Assembly: GCF_022846615.1 (NCBI RefSeq)
Contig: NZ_AP025637.1
Location: 496,001-560,000 of the forward strand
Length of the DNA stretch: 64,000 bases
Direction of reading: 5' to 3'
Source of the DNA: Roseomonas fluvialis
GTDB taxonomy: Bacteria > Pseudomonadota > Alphaproteobacteria > Acetobacterales > Acetobacteraceae
Under the pieces are notes generated by a model. The model saw only the letters and a list, made by a program, of their open reading frames with translations. It was not told where the DNA came from and did no database searches. The position numbers and the translations under genes are program-made. Every line of letters begins with the position of its first letter. Within the stretch, counting starts at the first letter, position 1. Shown piece by piece: positions 9,624-17,109 of the stretch.

Positions 9624-10679
9624 ATGGATCGTTCCGACCCACCGGCGACGGCCGGGGGCGGGGTGGCGCCGCGCCCGGCGTCACCCGCGCCTCTGCCGCT
9701 GCGCATGCCGCGGCGCGCCCTGCTGGCCGCCCTGGCGCTGCCTGCCTGCACGCCGGCGCGCGCCCCGATGGGCCCGCCCGTCACGAGCCCGAGCATCGCC
9801 GACGACGCGCTGGTCATGCCCGACGGGGTGCGCCTGCCGCTGCACGCCTGGATGCCGCCCAGCCCGCCGCGCGCCGTGGTGGTCGGCCTGCACGGCATGA
9901 ACGAGCACGCCCGCGCCTTCGCCGAGGATGCCGCGCCTTGGTTCACCGAGGATGGTGTCGCGCTCTATGCCTATGACCAGCGCGGCTTCGGCGCCTCGCC
10001 CAACCGCGGCATCTGGGCCGGGCACGAGACCATGGCCGCCGATGCCGCGCAGGCCGCGCGCCTGGTCCGTGCGCGCCACCCCGGCGTGCCGTTGATGATG
10101 ATGGGCGAGAGCATGGGCGGTGCCGTGCTCCTGGTGGCCGGCGCCTCGGCCACCCCGCCGCCGGTCGATGGCTACGTGCTGCTGGCCCCGGCGGTGGTCG
10201 GCCGGGCCAGCCTGGGTTGGCTGGCGCGCGGCATGCTCGACGCGCTGGTGACGATCGTGCCGATGATGGGCTTCGCCAATTCGGCGCCGGGCTTCCAGCC
10301 GACCGACAACATCGCCGCCTGGCAGCGCTGGTCGCGCGACCCGCTGCTGATCCGCCACACCCGGGTCGATGCGCTCGCCGGGCTGGTGGACCTGATGGAT
10401 GCGGCAGTGGCGGCGGCGCCCAGTTTCCGCGCGCCGGCGCTGCTGTTGTATGGCGGGCGGGACCGGCTGGTGCCGGCCGGGCCGACGCGCCGCTTGCTGG
10501 CCGCGCTGCCCGATGGCGCGCCGCAGCGCGTCGGCTTCTACGACAATGGCTACCACATGCTGCTGCGTGACACGCAAGGCGAGCGCGTGGCGCGTGACGT
10601 CACCGCCTGGGCGGCCGACCGGCGCGCGGCGCTGCCCTCGGGGGCCGAGGCGGCGGCGCGGGCCTGGCTCGCGGCGTGA
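9624..10679 (+). CDS. Alpha/beta hydrolase (monoacylglycerol-lipase-like), probable lipoprotein
   Basis: A serine hydrolase of the S33/Hydrolase_4 group. The nucleophile elbow is MMGESMGGAVLL, preceded by VVGLHGMNEHARAF (oxyanion region) and YDQRGFGASPNRG. Late conserved positions are LYGGRDRLVPA (Asp) and YDNGYHMLLRD (His). An internal start at ATG 9705 gives MPRRALLAALALPACTPARA, a short signal peptide with a lipobox-like LPAC, so the mature protein may be a lipoprotein. If the upstream start is used, about 27 residues precede this signal. GTG 9621 is another possible start. The gene overlaps the following YdcF-like gene by 4 nt (GTGA). The substrate is probably a lipid ester, by family analogy. 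Confidence 0.82.
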   Translation: MDRSDPPATAGGGVAPRPASPAPLPLRMPRRALLAALALPACTPARAPMGPPVTSPSIADDALVMPDGVRLPLHAWMPPSPPRAVVVGLHGMNEHARAFAEDAAPWFTEDGVALYAYDQRGFGASPNRGIWAGHETMAADAAQAARLVRARHPGVPLMMMGESMGGAVLLVAGASATPPPVDGYVLLAPAVVGRASLGWLARGMLDALVTIVPMMGFANSAPGFQPTDNIAAWQRWSRDPLLIRHTRVDALAGLVDLMDAAVAAAPSFRAPALLLYGGRDRLVPAGPTRRLLAALPDGAPQRVGFYDNGYHMLLRDTQGERVARDVTAWAADRRAALPSGAEAAARAWLAA

Positions 10680-11362
10680 GCCGCGCGACCGAGGGCGTGA
10701 CGGGGCGCCCGCCGCCGTTTCTCGGGCATGATGGCGCGATCACCCTGCTCACGGCGCTGGCAGTGGCGGGGCTGACACTCGGCCTCGCGCCCTTCGTCGC
10801 GACGCGCGCGGTGGCACGCACCGCGCGGCAGGCGCCGCTCCGCCCCGCGATGGTGCCGGCACGTATCCTGGTGCTGGGGCATCGGCTGGAGGCCGGTGAG
10901 GTCTCGGCGGTCTTCGCCGCGCGGCTGGGCCGCGCGCTGACGCTGGCGCGGGCCGCACCCGACGCACAGGTGCTGGTGCTGGGCGGGCAGACCAGCCCCG
11001 GCGCGCCAAGCGAGGCCGAGGTCGGGCGCGACTGGCTGGTCGCGCGCGGTCTCGATCCTGCGCGGATCGGGACCGAGACCCGGTCACGCCATACGCTCGA
11101 GAACCTCGCGCATCATCGCGATGGTGGCGGCGGCGGCGCGCATGAGGCGCTGGTGACCAGCCGCGCGCACCTGCACCGGGCCGTGCTGATGGCGCGCGGC
11201 CTGGGCTTGGCGCCGATGGCTGTGGCGGCGGAGGACACGCCCGTCGCGACGCGCCTCGGCCTCGTGGCCGAGGGCTTTATGGTGCATTGGTACGTGACCG
11301 GGCGCTGGTTGTCGCGCCTGCTGCGCCGGCGCGCCTGGCTGCAGCGGATCGGCGGCGCCTGA
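10676..11362 (+). CDS. YdcF/SanA-family (DUF218) membrane protein
   Basis: A 228-residue protein starting at a GTG that overlaps the hydrolase stop. One membrane segment (about residues 21-42, LLTALAVAGLTLGLAPFVA) is followed by a DUF218 domain. Its markers are ILVLGHRLEAGEVS, VLVLGGQTSPGAPSEAEV, RSRHTLENLAHH and ALVTSRAHLHRAVLMARGLG. SanA/ElyC relatives act in envelope integrity and peptidoglycan or undecaprenyl metabolism, but the domain's chemistry is not settled. The C-terminal HWYVTGRWLSRLL is typical. The gene ends directly against the stop of the convergent flavoprotein gene (11362/11363). Confidence 0.85.
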   Translation: MSRATEGVTGRPPPFLGHDGAITLLTALAVAGLTLGLAPFVATRAVARTARQAPLRPAMVPARILVLGHRLEAGEVSAVFAARLGRALTLARAAPDAQVLVLGGQTSPGAPSEAEVGRDWLVARGLDPARIGTETRSRHTLENLAHHRDGGGGGAHEALVTSRAHLHRAVLMARGLGLAPMAVAAEDTPVATRLGLVAEGFMVHWYVTGRWLSRLLRRRAWLQRIGGA

Positions 11363-12694
11363 CTATTCCGCCGGCGCCAGCGTACGCGGCGCGGCCTTCT
11401 TCAGCCCCTGCGGCCCGAGCCTGTAGCCGAAGCGATAGGCGAAGGAGAGAGCGTAGAAGGCGCCCTTGAAGGCGAGCACCGGGAGCTGCCGGTTGGCATT
11501 GGCATGCACATCACCCGCCAGCAGGCTGACCAGCCCTTCGCGCATGCGGAAGCGGTTGCGCGGTTCCATGAACATGTCGCGCAGCACCGGCGTGTTGATC
11601 CGGTAGATCAGCCAGGACAGCGACCCGATCGCGCGCTTCACCTTGGCCTCGAAGGCGCGCGCCATCGCGCCGGCGCGCACCGGGTCCTCCAGCCAGGCAT
11701 CGGCAACGTCGGAGCCCATCTCGGCGCTCGCCATCGCCAGCAGTACGCCGGAGGAAAACACCGGGTCGATGAAGGCATAGGCGTCGCCCGCCATCAGCCA
11801 CCCATCGCCGTGCATCACCTTCGACGCATAGGAGTAGTTGCCGGTGGTGGTGACCTCGCTCACCAGGTCGGCCTGCGCGATGCGCCGCGCGACCGACGGC
11901 ACGGCGCGCAGTGTCTCGAGGAAGAAGTCACGCACCTCGCCGCGTCGGCGCTTGAAGAAGGCGGGGTTGGAGACGACGCCGATGCTCATCACGCCTTCGG
12001 GCAGCGGGATCATCCAGAACCACCCTTCATCGAACAGGTGGATGGTGATGTTGCCGTCCTCGGCCTCCCCGAACGGCGCGACTCCGCTGAAATGCCCGTA
12101 CATCGCCGCGGTGTTGTTGTGCGGGTTGCGTGCCTTGCTTCCCATCGCGGTGGCGAGCACGGTGTCGCGCCCCGAACAATCCATCACGAAGCGCGGGCGG
12201 AAGGCGTGCACCGTGCCGGCCTCGTCGCGCGCCGTCACGCGATGCCCGCCGCGCGCATCCAACGCCACATCCAGCACCCGCATCCCTTCGCGCGCATCCG
12301 CGCCGGCGCGCTGTGCCCGGCGGAACAGCACGTCGTCAAAGCTGCTGCGCCGCACCTGGTAGGAATAGGTGTAGTCCTGGTTCAACCCAGCCGCGAAGGA
12401 GAAGGCGGTGTGCTTGCCGTGCTCGTCCGACACGAAGCGCGCGCCGGGCTTGTGGACGCCGATCGCCGCGATCTCCTCCGCAACGCCCAGGCGCTCGAAG
12501 ATGCGCAGGTTCAGCGGCAGCAGGCTCTCGCCGATATGGAAGCGCGGGTGGTGGTCCTTTTCCAGCAACACGACGTGCCGGCCCTTTTCGGCCAGCAGCG
12601 TGGCCGCGGTGGCCCCGGCCGGCCCGCCGCCGATGACCAGCACGTCGCAGGTGGTTTCGCCGAGCGGCAGGTCGGGTGAGGCGTCGAGCGGCAT
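11363..12694 (-). CDS. Halogenase-like FAD-dependent oxidoreductase of the APE-type cluster
   Basis: About 443 residues. The N-terminus has the Rossmann FAD motif VLVIGGGPAGATAATLLAEK. It is followed by FHIGESLLPLNLRIFERLG and, mid-protein, DEGWFWMIPLPEGVMSIGVV, whose GWFWMIP matches the GWxWxIP motif of flavin-dependent halogenases. SGVLLAMASAE sits in the second FAD region. In aryl-polyene clusters a protein of this type (ApeN-like) is standard, and its true reaction (halogenation, hydroxylation or desaturation) is unknown. ATG 12694 is taken as start; ATG 12739 and TTG 12751 are in-frame alternatives. It is divergent from the glycosyltransferase gene, sharing a 60-nt promoter region, and is the only cluster member in its own minus-strand unit. 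Confidence 0.82.
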   Translation of the reverse strand: MPLDASPDLPLGETTCDVLVIGGGPAGATAATLLAEKGRHVVLLEKDHHPRFHIGESLLPLNLRIFERLGVAEEIAAIGVHKPGARFVSDEHGKHTAFSFAAGLNQDYTYSYQVRRSSFDDVLFRRAQRAGADAREGMRVLDVALDARGGHRVTARDEAGTVHAFRPRFVMDCSGRDTVLATAMGSKARNPHNNTAAMYGHFSGVAPFGEAEDGNITIHLFDEGWFWMIPLPEGVMSIGVVSNPAFFKRRRGEVRDFFLETLRAVPSVARRIAQADLVSEVTTTGNYSYASKVMHGDGWLMAGDAYAFIDPVFSSGVLLAMASAEMGSDVADAWLEDPVRAGAMARAFEAKVKRAIGSLSWLIYRINTPVLRDMFMEPRNRFRMREGLVSLLAGDVHANANRQLPVLAFKGAFYALSFAYRFGYRLGPQGLKKAAPRTLAPAE

Positions 12695-12754
12695 GGCCCT
12701 GGGTTCCGGTGCGCTTCGGTTGTAGGGTCGTGGCGCCATATCACACGACAAGCC

Positions 12755-13540
12755 GTGACAGACGCAACCGCCCCGGACCCATCCCTGCCGCCGGGCCTCG
12801 CCGTGGTGGTGCCCGCCTTCCAGGAAGCGGCGACCATCGCCGCGCTGGTCGCACGCCTGCGCGCCGCCTTGCCGGGCATCGTGCCGCTCGTGGTCGACGA
12901 CGGTTCGACCGACGGGACCGGCGCCATCGCCGCCGCCGCGGGCGCGGACCTGATCGCCTCACCCGCCAACGAGGGCAAGGGCGCGGCCCTGCGCCGCGGC
13001 ATGCGTGCCGCGCTCGACCGTGGTGCGGGCTTCGTGGCCACGCTGGACGGCGACGGGCAGCACCAGCCCGAGGACCTGCCGCGCCTGGCCGCGCTGGCGC
13101 GGGCCGACCGCATCGTGATCGGGTCGCGCCGCAACGCGCAGGGCCAGCCCGCGGCGCGGCGGCGCGCCAACCGCGTGGCGGATTTCTGGATTTCCTGGGC
13201 GGCGGGGCATCACGTCGCGGACAGCCAGTCGGGCCTGCGGATCTATCCGCGCGCCGCACTCGGCGATCTCGGCCGCTACGAAGGCCGCGCGCGGCGCTTC
13301 TCCTTCGAAAGCGAGATCCTGATCGATGCCGCGCGGGCCGGCATCACCACCGTCGCGGCCGATATTCCCGCGCTGTATGCCGGCACGCTGCGGCGGCCGA
13401 GCCATTTCAGGCCCGTTGCGGATATCGCCGGCATCGTGATGATGGTGGCGGGCAAGCTGCTGGCACGCGGCATGGACCCGGCCGGCCTGGTCCGCAGCCT
13501 TGCCCCCAGCCGCCCGACGGAGAAGGAGACGAAGCCGTGA
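12755..13540 (+). CDS. Family 2 glycosyltransferase (APE cluster)
   Basis: A 261-residue GT-A enzyme read from GTG 12755. AVVVPAFQEAATIAALVARL is the nucleotide-binding start, then LVVDDGSTDGTG, and ATLDGDGQHQPEDLPRLAAL with the metal-binding D-x-D. SQSGLRIYPRAAL and RFSFESEILIDAARAG match dolichol-phosphate-mannose-synthase-like members. There are no clear C-terminal membrane helices, only a weak hydrophobic stretch (IAGIVMMVAGKLLA). In reference APE clusters a GT2 domain is fused to an acyltransferase in one protein (ApeJ); here the acyltransferase is a separate gene at 19981. It overlaps the next lipoprotein gene by 4 nt (GTGA). Predicted to glycosylate the lipid part of the product. Confidence 0.83.
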   Translation: MTDATAPDPSLPPGLAVVVPAFQEAATIAALVARLRAALPGIVPLVVDDGSTDGTGAIAAAAGADLIASPANEGKGAALRRGMRAALDRGAGFVATLDGDGQHQPEDLPRLAALARADRIVIGSRRNAQGQPAARRRANRVADFWISWAAGHHVADSQSGLRIYPRAALGDLGRYEGRARRFSFESEILIDAARAGITTVAADIPALYAGTLRRPSHFRPVADIAGIVMMVAGKLLARGMDPAGLVRSLAPSRPTEKETKP

Positions 13541-14016
13541 TCGATCGCCGTTCCACGCTGCGCAGCCTCGCGCCGGTATTCATCGCCGTCGGTGCGGGCA
13601 TCGGCCTCGGCGCGTGCCGCGGCCAGCCGATCTACGAGAGCACCAACGGCCAGTTCCAGGGCCGCGGTAGCCTGAGCGAGCGCGAGGCGCTGATCCGCCG
13701 CGCCGCCGCATCGCAGGGTGGCTGGTCGGTGCAGTCGATGCGCCCGGGCCTGCTTCGCGCCACCAACACCTGGCGCAGCCACCAGATGACGGTCGACATC
13801 TCCTTCGACATCCGCAGCTTCACCATCCGCTACGTGAACAGCGTCAACCTGGACTACGACGGCGCGCAGATCCATTCGGCCTACAATGCGCGCGTGCAGG
13901 CCCTGGAGCGCGCCATCCTGCAGGGCAGCGGCGCGGGGCTTCCGGTCTCGGGCGGCGGGACGCGCGGCGGCGCCGATGCCGTGCCGGTCTCCGGCCCCGT
14001 GGTCAGCCCCGAGTGA
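13537..14016 (+). CDS. Putative lipoprotein of the APE cluster
   Basis: A 159-residue protein starting at a GTG that overlaps the glycosyltransferase stop. The N-terminus RRSTLRSLAPVFIAVGAGIG leads to the lipobox LGAC (Cys about residue 28), so it should be lipidated and exported. The mature part contains SEREALIRRAAASQGGWSVQ and IRSFTIRYVNSVNLDYDG. This resembles small lipoproteins that accompany APE-type clusters, but I cannot give it a function. The C-terminus is Gly/Pro-rich and low-complexity. It converges with the ketoreductase gene without any gap. Confidence 0.72.
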   Translation: MIDRRSTLRSLAPVFIAVGAGIGLGACRGQPIYESTNGQFQGRGSLSEREALIRRAAASQGGWSVQSMRPGLLRATNTWRSHQMTVDISFDIRSFTIRYVNSVNLDYDGAQIHSAYNARVQALERAILQGSGAGLPVSGGGTRGGADAVPVSGPVVSPE

Positions 14017-14721
14017 TCACGCCATCCCGCCATTGATCGACACCGTCTGCCCGGTGATGTAGCCGGCGCGTGCCGAGCACAGGAACGCCACCAGCTCCGC
14101 CACTTCCTCCGGGCGGCCGAGCCGGCGCGCGGGGACCATGCGCCTGACCTCCTCGACCGGCACGGCGGCGGCGATGGCGGGGCTGTCGATCAGCCCGGGC
14201 GCGACCGCGTTCACCGTCACGCCACGCGGCGCACATTCCAGCGACAGCGCGCGCACCGCCCCGATCAGCCCGGCCTTTGCCGCGGCATAATTCGCCTGGC
14301 CGCGATTGCCCATGATGGCGGTGACCGAGGACATCGCCACGATCCGCCCGAAGCGCGTACCCATCATCGGCAGCAGCAGGGGCCGCGCGACGTGGAAGAA
14401 GCCATCGAGCGACACGGCGATGGCGCGTTGCCACTGCGTGTGCGTCATCGCCGCCATCGGCACGTCGTCGTGCGCGCCGGCATTGTGCACCAGGACCTGG
14501 ATCGGGCCGTCGGCCAGCAGGGCCTCGCAGGCATCGCGCGTGGCGTCGTGGTCGGTGATGTCGAAGGTGGCGGCGGCGCCGCCGAGTTCCTCTGCCAGCG
14601 CCGCCGCGCGCGCGGCGCTGGTATGGGCATGCACCAGAACCTGATGCCCCTCGCGCGCCAGGGTGCGGCAGATCGCCTCGCCGATCGGGCTGGTGCCGCC
14701 GGTCACCAGGGCGCGGATCAC
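14017..14721 (-). CDS. 3-ketoacyl-ACP reductase (FabG/ApeQ-like)
   Basis: A 234-residue short-chain dehydrogenase. ALVTGGTSPIGEAICRTLA is the NADP-binding motif (T-G-x3-G-x-G). The segment VLVHNAGAHDDVP follows, then the catalytic Ser in IVAMSSVTAIMG and the Y-x3-K pair in ANYAAAKAGLIGAVRALS. The tail GYITGQTVSINGGMA is typical of FabG. Within the cluster it would reduce the beta-keto group at each elongation round, in the cytosol on acyl-ACP. It is the last gene of the minus-strand operon and overlaps the dehydratase gene by 4 nt. Confidence 0.92.
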   Translation of the reverse strand: MIRALVTGGTSPIGEAICRTLAREGHQVLVHAHTSAARAAALAEELGGAAATFDITDHDATRDACEALLADGPIQVLVHNAGAHDDVPMAAMTHTQWQRAIAVSLDGFFHVARPLLLPMMGTRFGRIVAMSSVTAIMGNRGQANYAAAKAGLIGAVRALSLECAPRGVTVNAVAPGLIDSPAIAAAVPVEEVRRMVPARRLGRPEEVAELVAFLCSARAGYITGQTVSINGGMA

Positions 14722-15143
14722 GGCAGCACCACGGTCGCGCGCCCCGCGACCAGCACGCGCCCGCCGCCGGCAACAGCGAAGGCATAGATGAAGCCGCGCG
14801 ACTCGCGTGACAGCGCCGTGGCGGTGATATCGAGAACCCCCGGCAGGTCATCGAGCCGCGTCACCGTGAACTCCACGCCCGCCAGCGCCGCGACGAAGCC
14901 GGCCGGCTGCGCCGCGCCCGCGGTCAACGCGCCGTGTAGCGCCATGGCCTGAAGCCCGTATTCCACGCCGCAGACGGCCGGCAGCGTGCCGTCTCGGCGC
15001 AGTGGGTTCGCAGGGTCGCGATGCGTCCCGGTGGTGCAGCCGATCGCTTCCGCATCGCAGCGGTGTACGGCCTCCAGCAGGCACATCCCGCCCTGGTGGG
15101 GTACGAGGCGGGCGATCTCGGCGCGCGTCTCGGGCAGGTTCAT
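14718..15143 (-). CDS. Hotdog 3-hydroxyacyl-ACP dehydratase (ApeP-like)
   Basis: A 141-residue hotdog-fold protein. The N-terminal IARLVPHQGGMCLLEAVHRC carries the conserved His of this dehydratase group. AVCGVEYGLQAMALHGALTA forms the central helix with its acidic position (Glu in VEYG). In studied aryl-polyene systems ApeP works as a heterodimer with the FabZ-like ApeI, and a FabZ-like partner is encoded at 20895-21200. The predicted job is to dehydrate the 3-hydroxyacyl intermediate without later enoyl reduction, which leaves conjugated double bonds. It overlaps both neighbours by 4 nt. Confidence 0.85.
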   Translation of the reverse strand: MNLPETRAEIARLVPHQGGMCLLEAVHRCDAEAIGCTTGTHRDPANPLRRDGTLPAVCGVEYGLQAMALHGALTAGAAQPAGFVAALAGVEFTVTRLDDLPGVLDITATALSRESRGFIYAFAVAGGGRVLVAGRATVVLP

Positions 15144-15928
15144 GCCGTGACCTCGATGTGCAGTCGCGCATCCTCGAGCAGCGGCAGGTGCAGGACCATC
15201 CCGCCGCCGCCGGCCAATGCCGCCAGCAGCGGCAGCGCGCGGGCCACCGGGTTCGCATCGTGCAACGCGGCCACGCCCGCGGGCAGCGCGGGGGCGTCAG
15301 CGGGGCCGGATTGCTGTGCCAGGCGCAGCGTACCGCGCGCGCCCTTGCCGGGTACCAGCACGAAGGCCAGCGCGAAGGCGTCCGTGGTCGGGCGCATCGC
15401 ATCCAGCGGCGCTGGCAGCGGCACGTCATGCGCCACCAGCAGAACCGGCGCACGCAGCGCGACCACCTGCGCCGCGGCATGCAGCAAGCCTGTCGCCACC
15501 ACGCCGTCATGCCCGCCGAGGCTCACCGAGGGTCGCGACGAGCCGACCGCGATGCCCCAATAGCCCGCCGCCGCATTGTGCACGGAGTTGTGGAACTGCG
15601 TGGGCGAGATGGCCCCGCCCTCGGTGTGCAGCGCGTCGAGGATGCCGGTGATGACCACGCCCTCGCCGTTCGAACTCGCGAAGACCGTGTCGAGTTCCTC
15701 CGGCGGCAGGCCGCTGTCCTGCACGGCCTCCGCCGCGACGGCGAGCGCCAGGCGCACCGAGGGTCCGGTGCGGCGGCGTTCGGTCGGCGGCAGCAGCGTG
15801 GGTGCGGGCGGGGTCAGCGGTGCGGCGACATAGGGCACGATGCCCGCAAGGATCTGCGCCGCCTGCGGCCACCCTGACAATCCCGGCCCAAGAAGCCCGA
15901 TGCCCGCGATGCCAACCGCGAGCGTCAC
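15140..15928 (-). CDS. Ketosynthase-like chain-length-factor protein (ApeC-like)
   Basis: A 262-residue protein read from GTG 15928, which overlaps the ketosynthase stop by 4 nt. It is a shortened ketosynthase fold. At the place where active ketosynthases carry the nucleophilic Cys, it reads FHNSVHNAAAGYWGIAVG without Cys. This is the pattern of the N-terminal-like ketosynthase (Ketoacyl-synt_2) proteins that serve as chain-length factors. The family marker VFASSNGEGVVITGILDAL is present. It should pair with the active ketosynthase encoded just upstream to set polyene length. The product of this cluster cannot be sized from the sequence. Confidence 0.85.
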   Translation of the reverse strand: MTLAVGIAGIGLLGPGLSGWPQAAQILAGIVPYVAAPLTPPAPTLLPPTERRRTGPSVRLALAVAAEAVQDSGLPPEELDTVFASSNGEGVVITGILDALHTEGGAISPTQFHNSVHNAAAGYWGIAVGSSRPSVSLGGHDGVVATGLLHAAAQVVALRAPVLLVAHDVPLPAPLDAMRPTTDAFALAFVLVPGKGARGTLRLAQQSGPADAPALPAGVAALHDANPVARALPLLAALAGGGGMVLHLPLLEDARLHIEVTA

Positions 15929-17109
15929 GCCAGCCGCCCGATGACCAGCGCGCAGTTGCTGCCGCCGAAGCCGAAGGAATTGGACAGCACGCGATCGATG
16001 CGCGCCGGGGTATTCGTCACCGCGATGCGCGAGGCGAAGGACGGGTCCGGCCGATCGACGCCGAGGCATCCCGGCACCAACCCGTCCTCGACGGCGATGG
16101 CCGCGACAGCGGCCTCGAGCGCACCCGACGCACCGAGCGTATGCCCCGTCCAGCCCTTGGTCGACGAACACGGCACGGTATCGCCGAAGATGCGCGTGAT
16201 GGCCCGGTCCTCCATCGCGTCGTTCGCGCGCGTGCCGGTGCCGTGCATGTTGACGTAGCCGATGTCGTGCGGTGCGAGGCCCGCGCTGTCGAGCGCCGCG
16301 CGCATCGCCGTGACCGCGCCGTGCCCCTCCGGATGCGGCGAGGACATGTGGTGCCCGTCCGACGACGCGCCGGCGCCGAGCAGGCCAAGCCTGCCGGCAT
16401 CATCCGGCCCCGCACGTTCCAGCAGCGCGAAGGCCGCGGCCTCGCCGATGCTGATCCCGTCGCGATCCTCGGCGCAGGGGCGCGTCGGGCCCCGGGCCAG
16501 CAATTCAAGCGACCCGAAGCCGTGCAGCGTGAGGCGGCACAGCGTATCCGCCCCGCCCACCACCGCCGCATCCGCGAGCCCCGCCGCGATCAGCATGCCG
16601 GCATCGAGAAACGCCCGCGCGCCCGAGGTGCAGGCGGTCGAGATCGACACGCAGGCGCCCCGCAGACCGAGCCGCGCGCGCACGTAGCGCGGCAGCGCAT
16701 GCAGGTCGTGCGTGCGCGCATAGTCGTAGCCCGACAATACGCCGTCGGCGCCGCGGCGCGCCCACGCCTGCTCGGTTTCCTCGATGCCTGATGTCGAGGT
16801 GCCCAGCACCACCGCGACGCGATCGGCGCCGTGCCTCGCCACCGCTGCGGCGACGGCATCGGCGAACCCGTCCTGTCGTAGCGCGAGTTCCACCAGCCGC
16901 GTGTTGCGGCAGGCGAAGGCAGCCAGCGGCGCGGGCGGTTCCAGCCCCTCCGCCTCTCGCACGCGGCCAATCCAGATGCCCGGCGGCATGCCCGGCAGGT
17001 CGCAGGGCGTCAGGCCGCCGTGCCGCCCATGCAGCGCCGCGCGCATCGCCGCCAGCCCGACGCCCATGGCGCTGGTCGCGGTGATGGCGGTGATGCGCAG
17101 CGCGGTCAT
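15925..17109 (-). CDS. Beta-ketoacyl-ACP synthase (ApeO/FabF-like)
   Basis: A 394-residue condensing enzyme. Catalytic Cys lies in SISTACTSGARAFLDAG, the first His in YVNMHGTGTRANDAMED, and Lys/His in SSTKGWTGHTLGASGALEA. The terminal SNSFGFGGSNCALVIGR is the usual glycine-rich end. ATG 17109 is chosen because it overlaps the MMPL exporter stop (ATGA); upstream in-frame sequence belongs to that gene. It is the only complete ketosynthase of the cluster, whereas reference APE systems have a second one (ApeR). It presumably carries out all malonyl-ACP condensations, with the 15140-15928 product as chain-length factor. Confidence 0.92.
   Translation of the reverse strand: MTALRITAITATSAMGVGLAAMRAALHGRHGGLTPCDLPGMPPGIWIGRVREAEGLEPPAPLAAFACRNTRLVELALRQDGFADAVAAAVARHGADRVAVVLGTSTSGIEETEQAWARRGADGVLSGYDYARTHDLHALPRYVRARLGLRGACVSISTACTSGARAFLDAGMLIAAGLADAAVVGGADTLCRLTLHGFGSLELLARGPTRPCAEDRDGISIGEAAAFALLERAGPDDAGRLGLLGAGASSDGHHMSSPHPEGHGAVTAMRAALDSAGLAPHDIGYVNMHGTGTRANDAMEDRAITRIFGDTVPCSSTKGWTGHTLGASGALEAAVAAIAVEDGLVPGCLGVDRPDPSFASRIAVTNTPARIDRVLSNSFGFGGSNCALVIGRLA

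Noticed and set aside
11363-12694. True tryptophan halogenase
   Set aside because: The GWxWxIP motif is present, but the gene sits in a polyene cluster where such proteins are standard members, and no tryptophan-derived product genes are nearby. It is reported only as halogenase-like.
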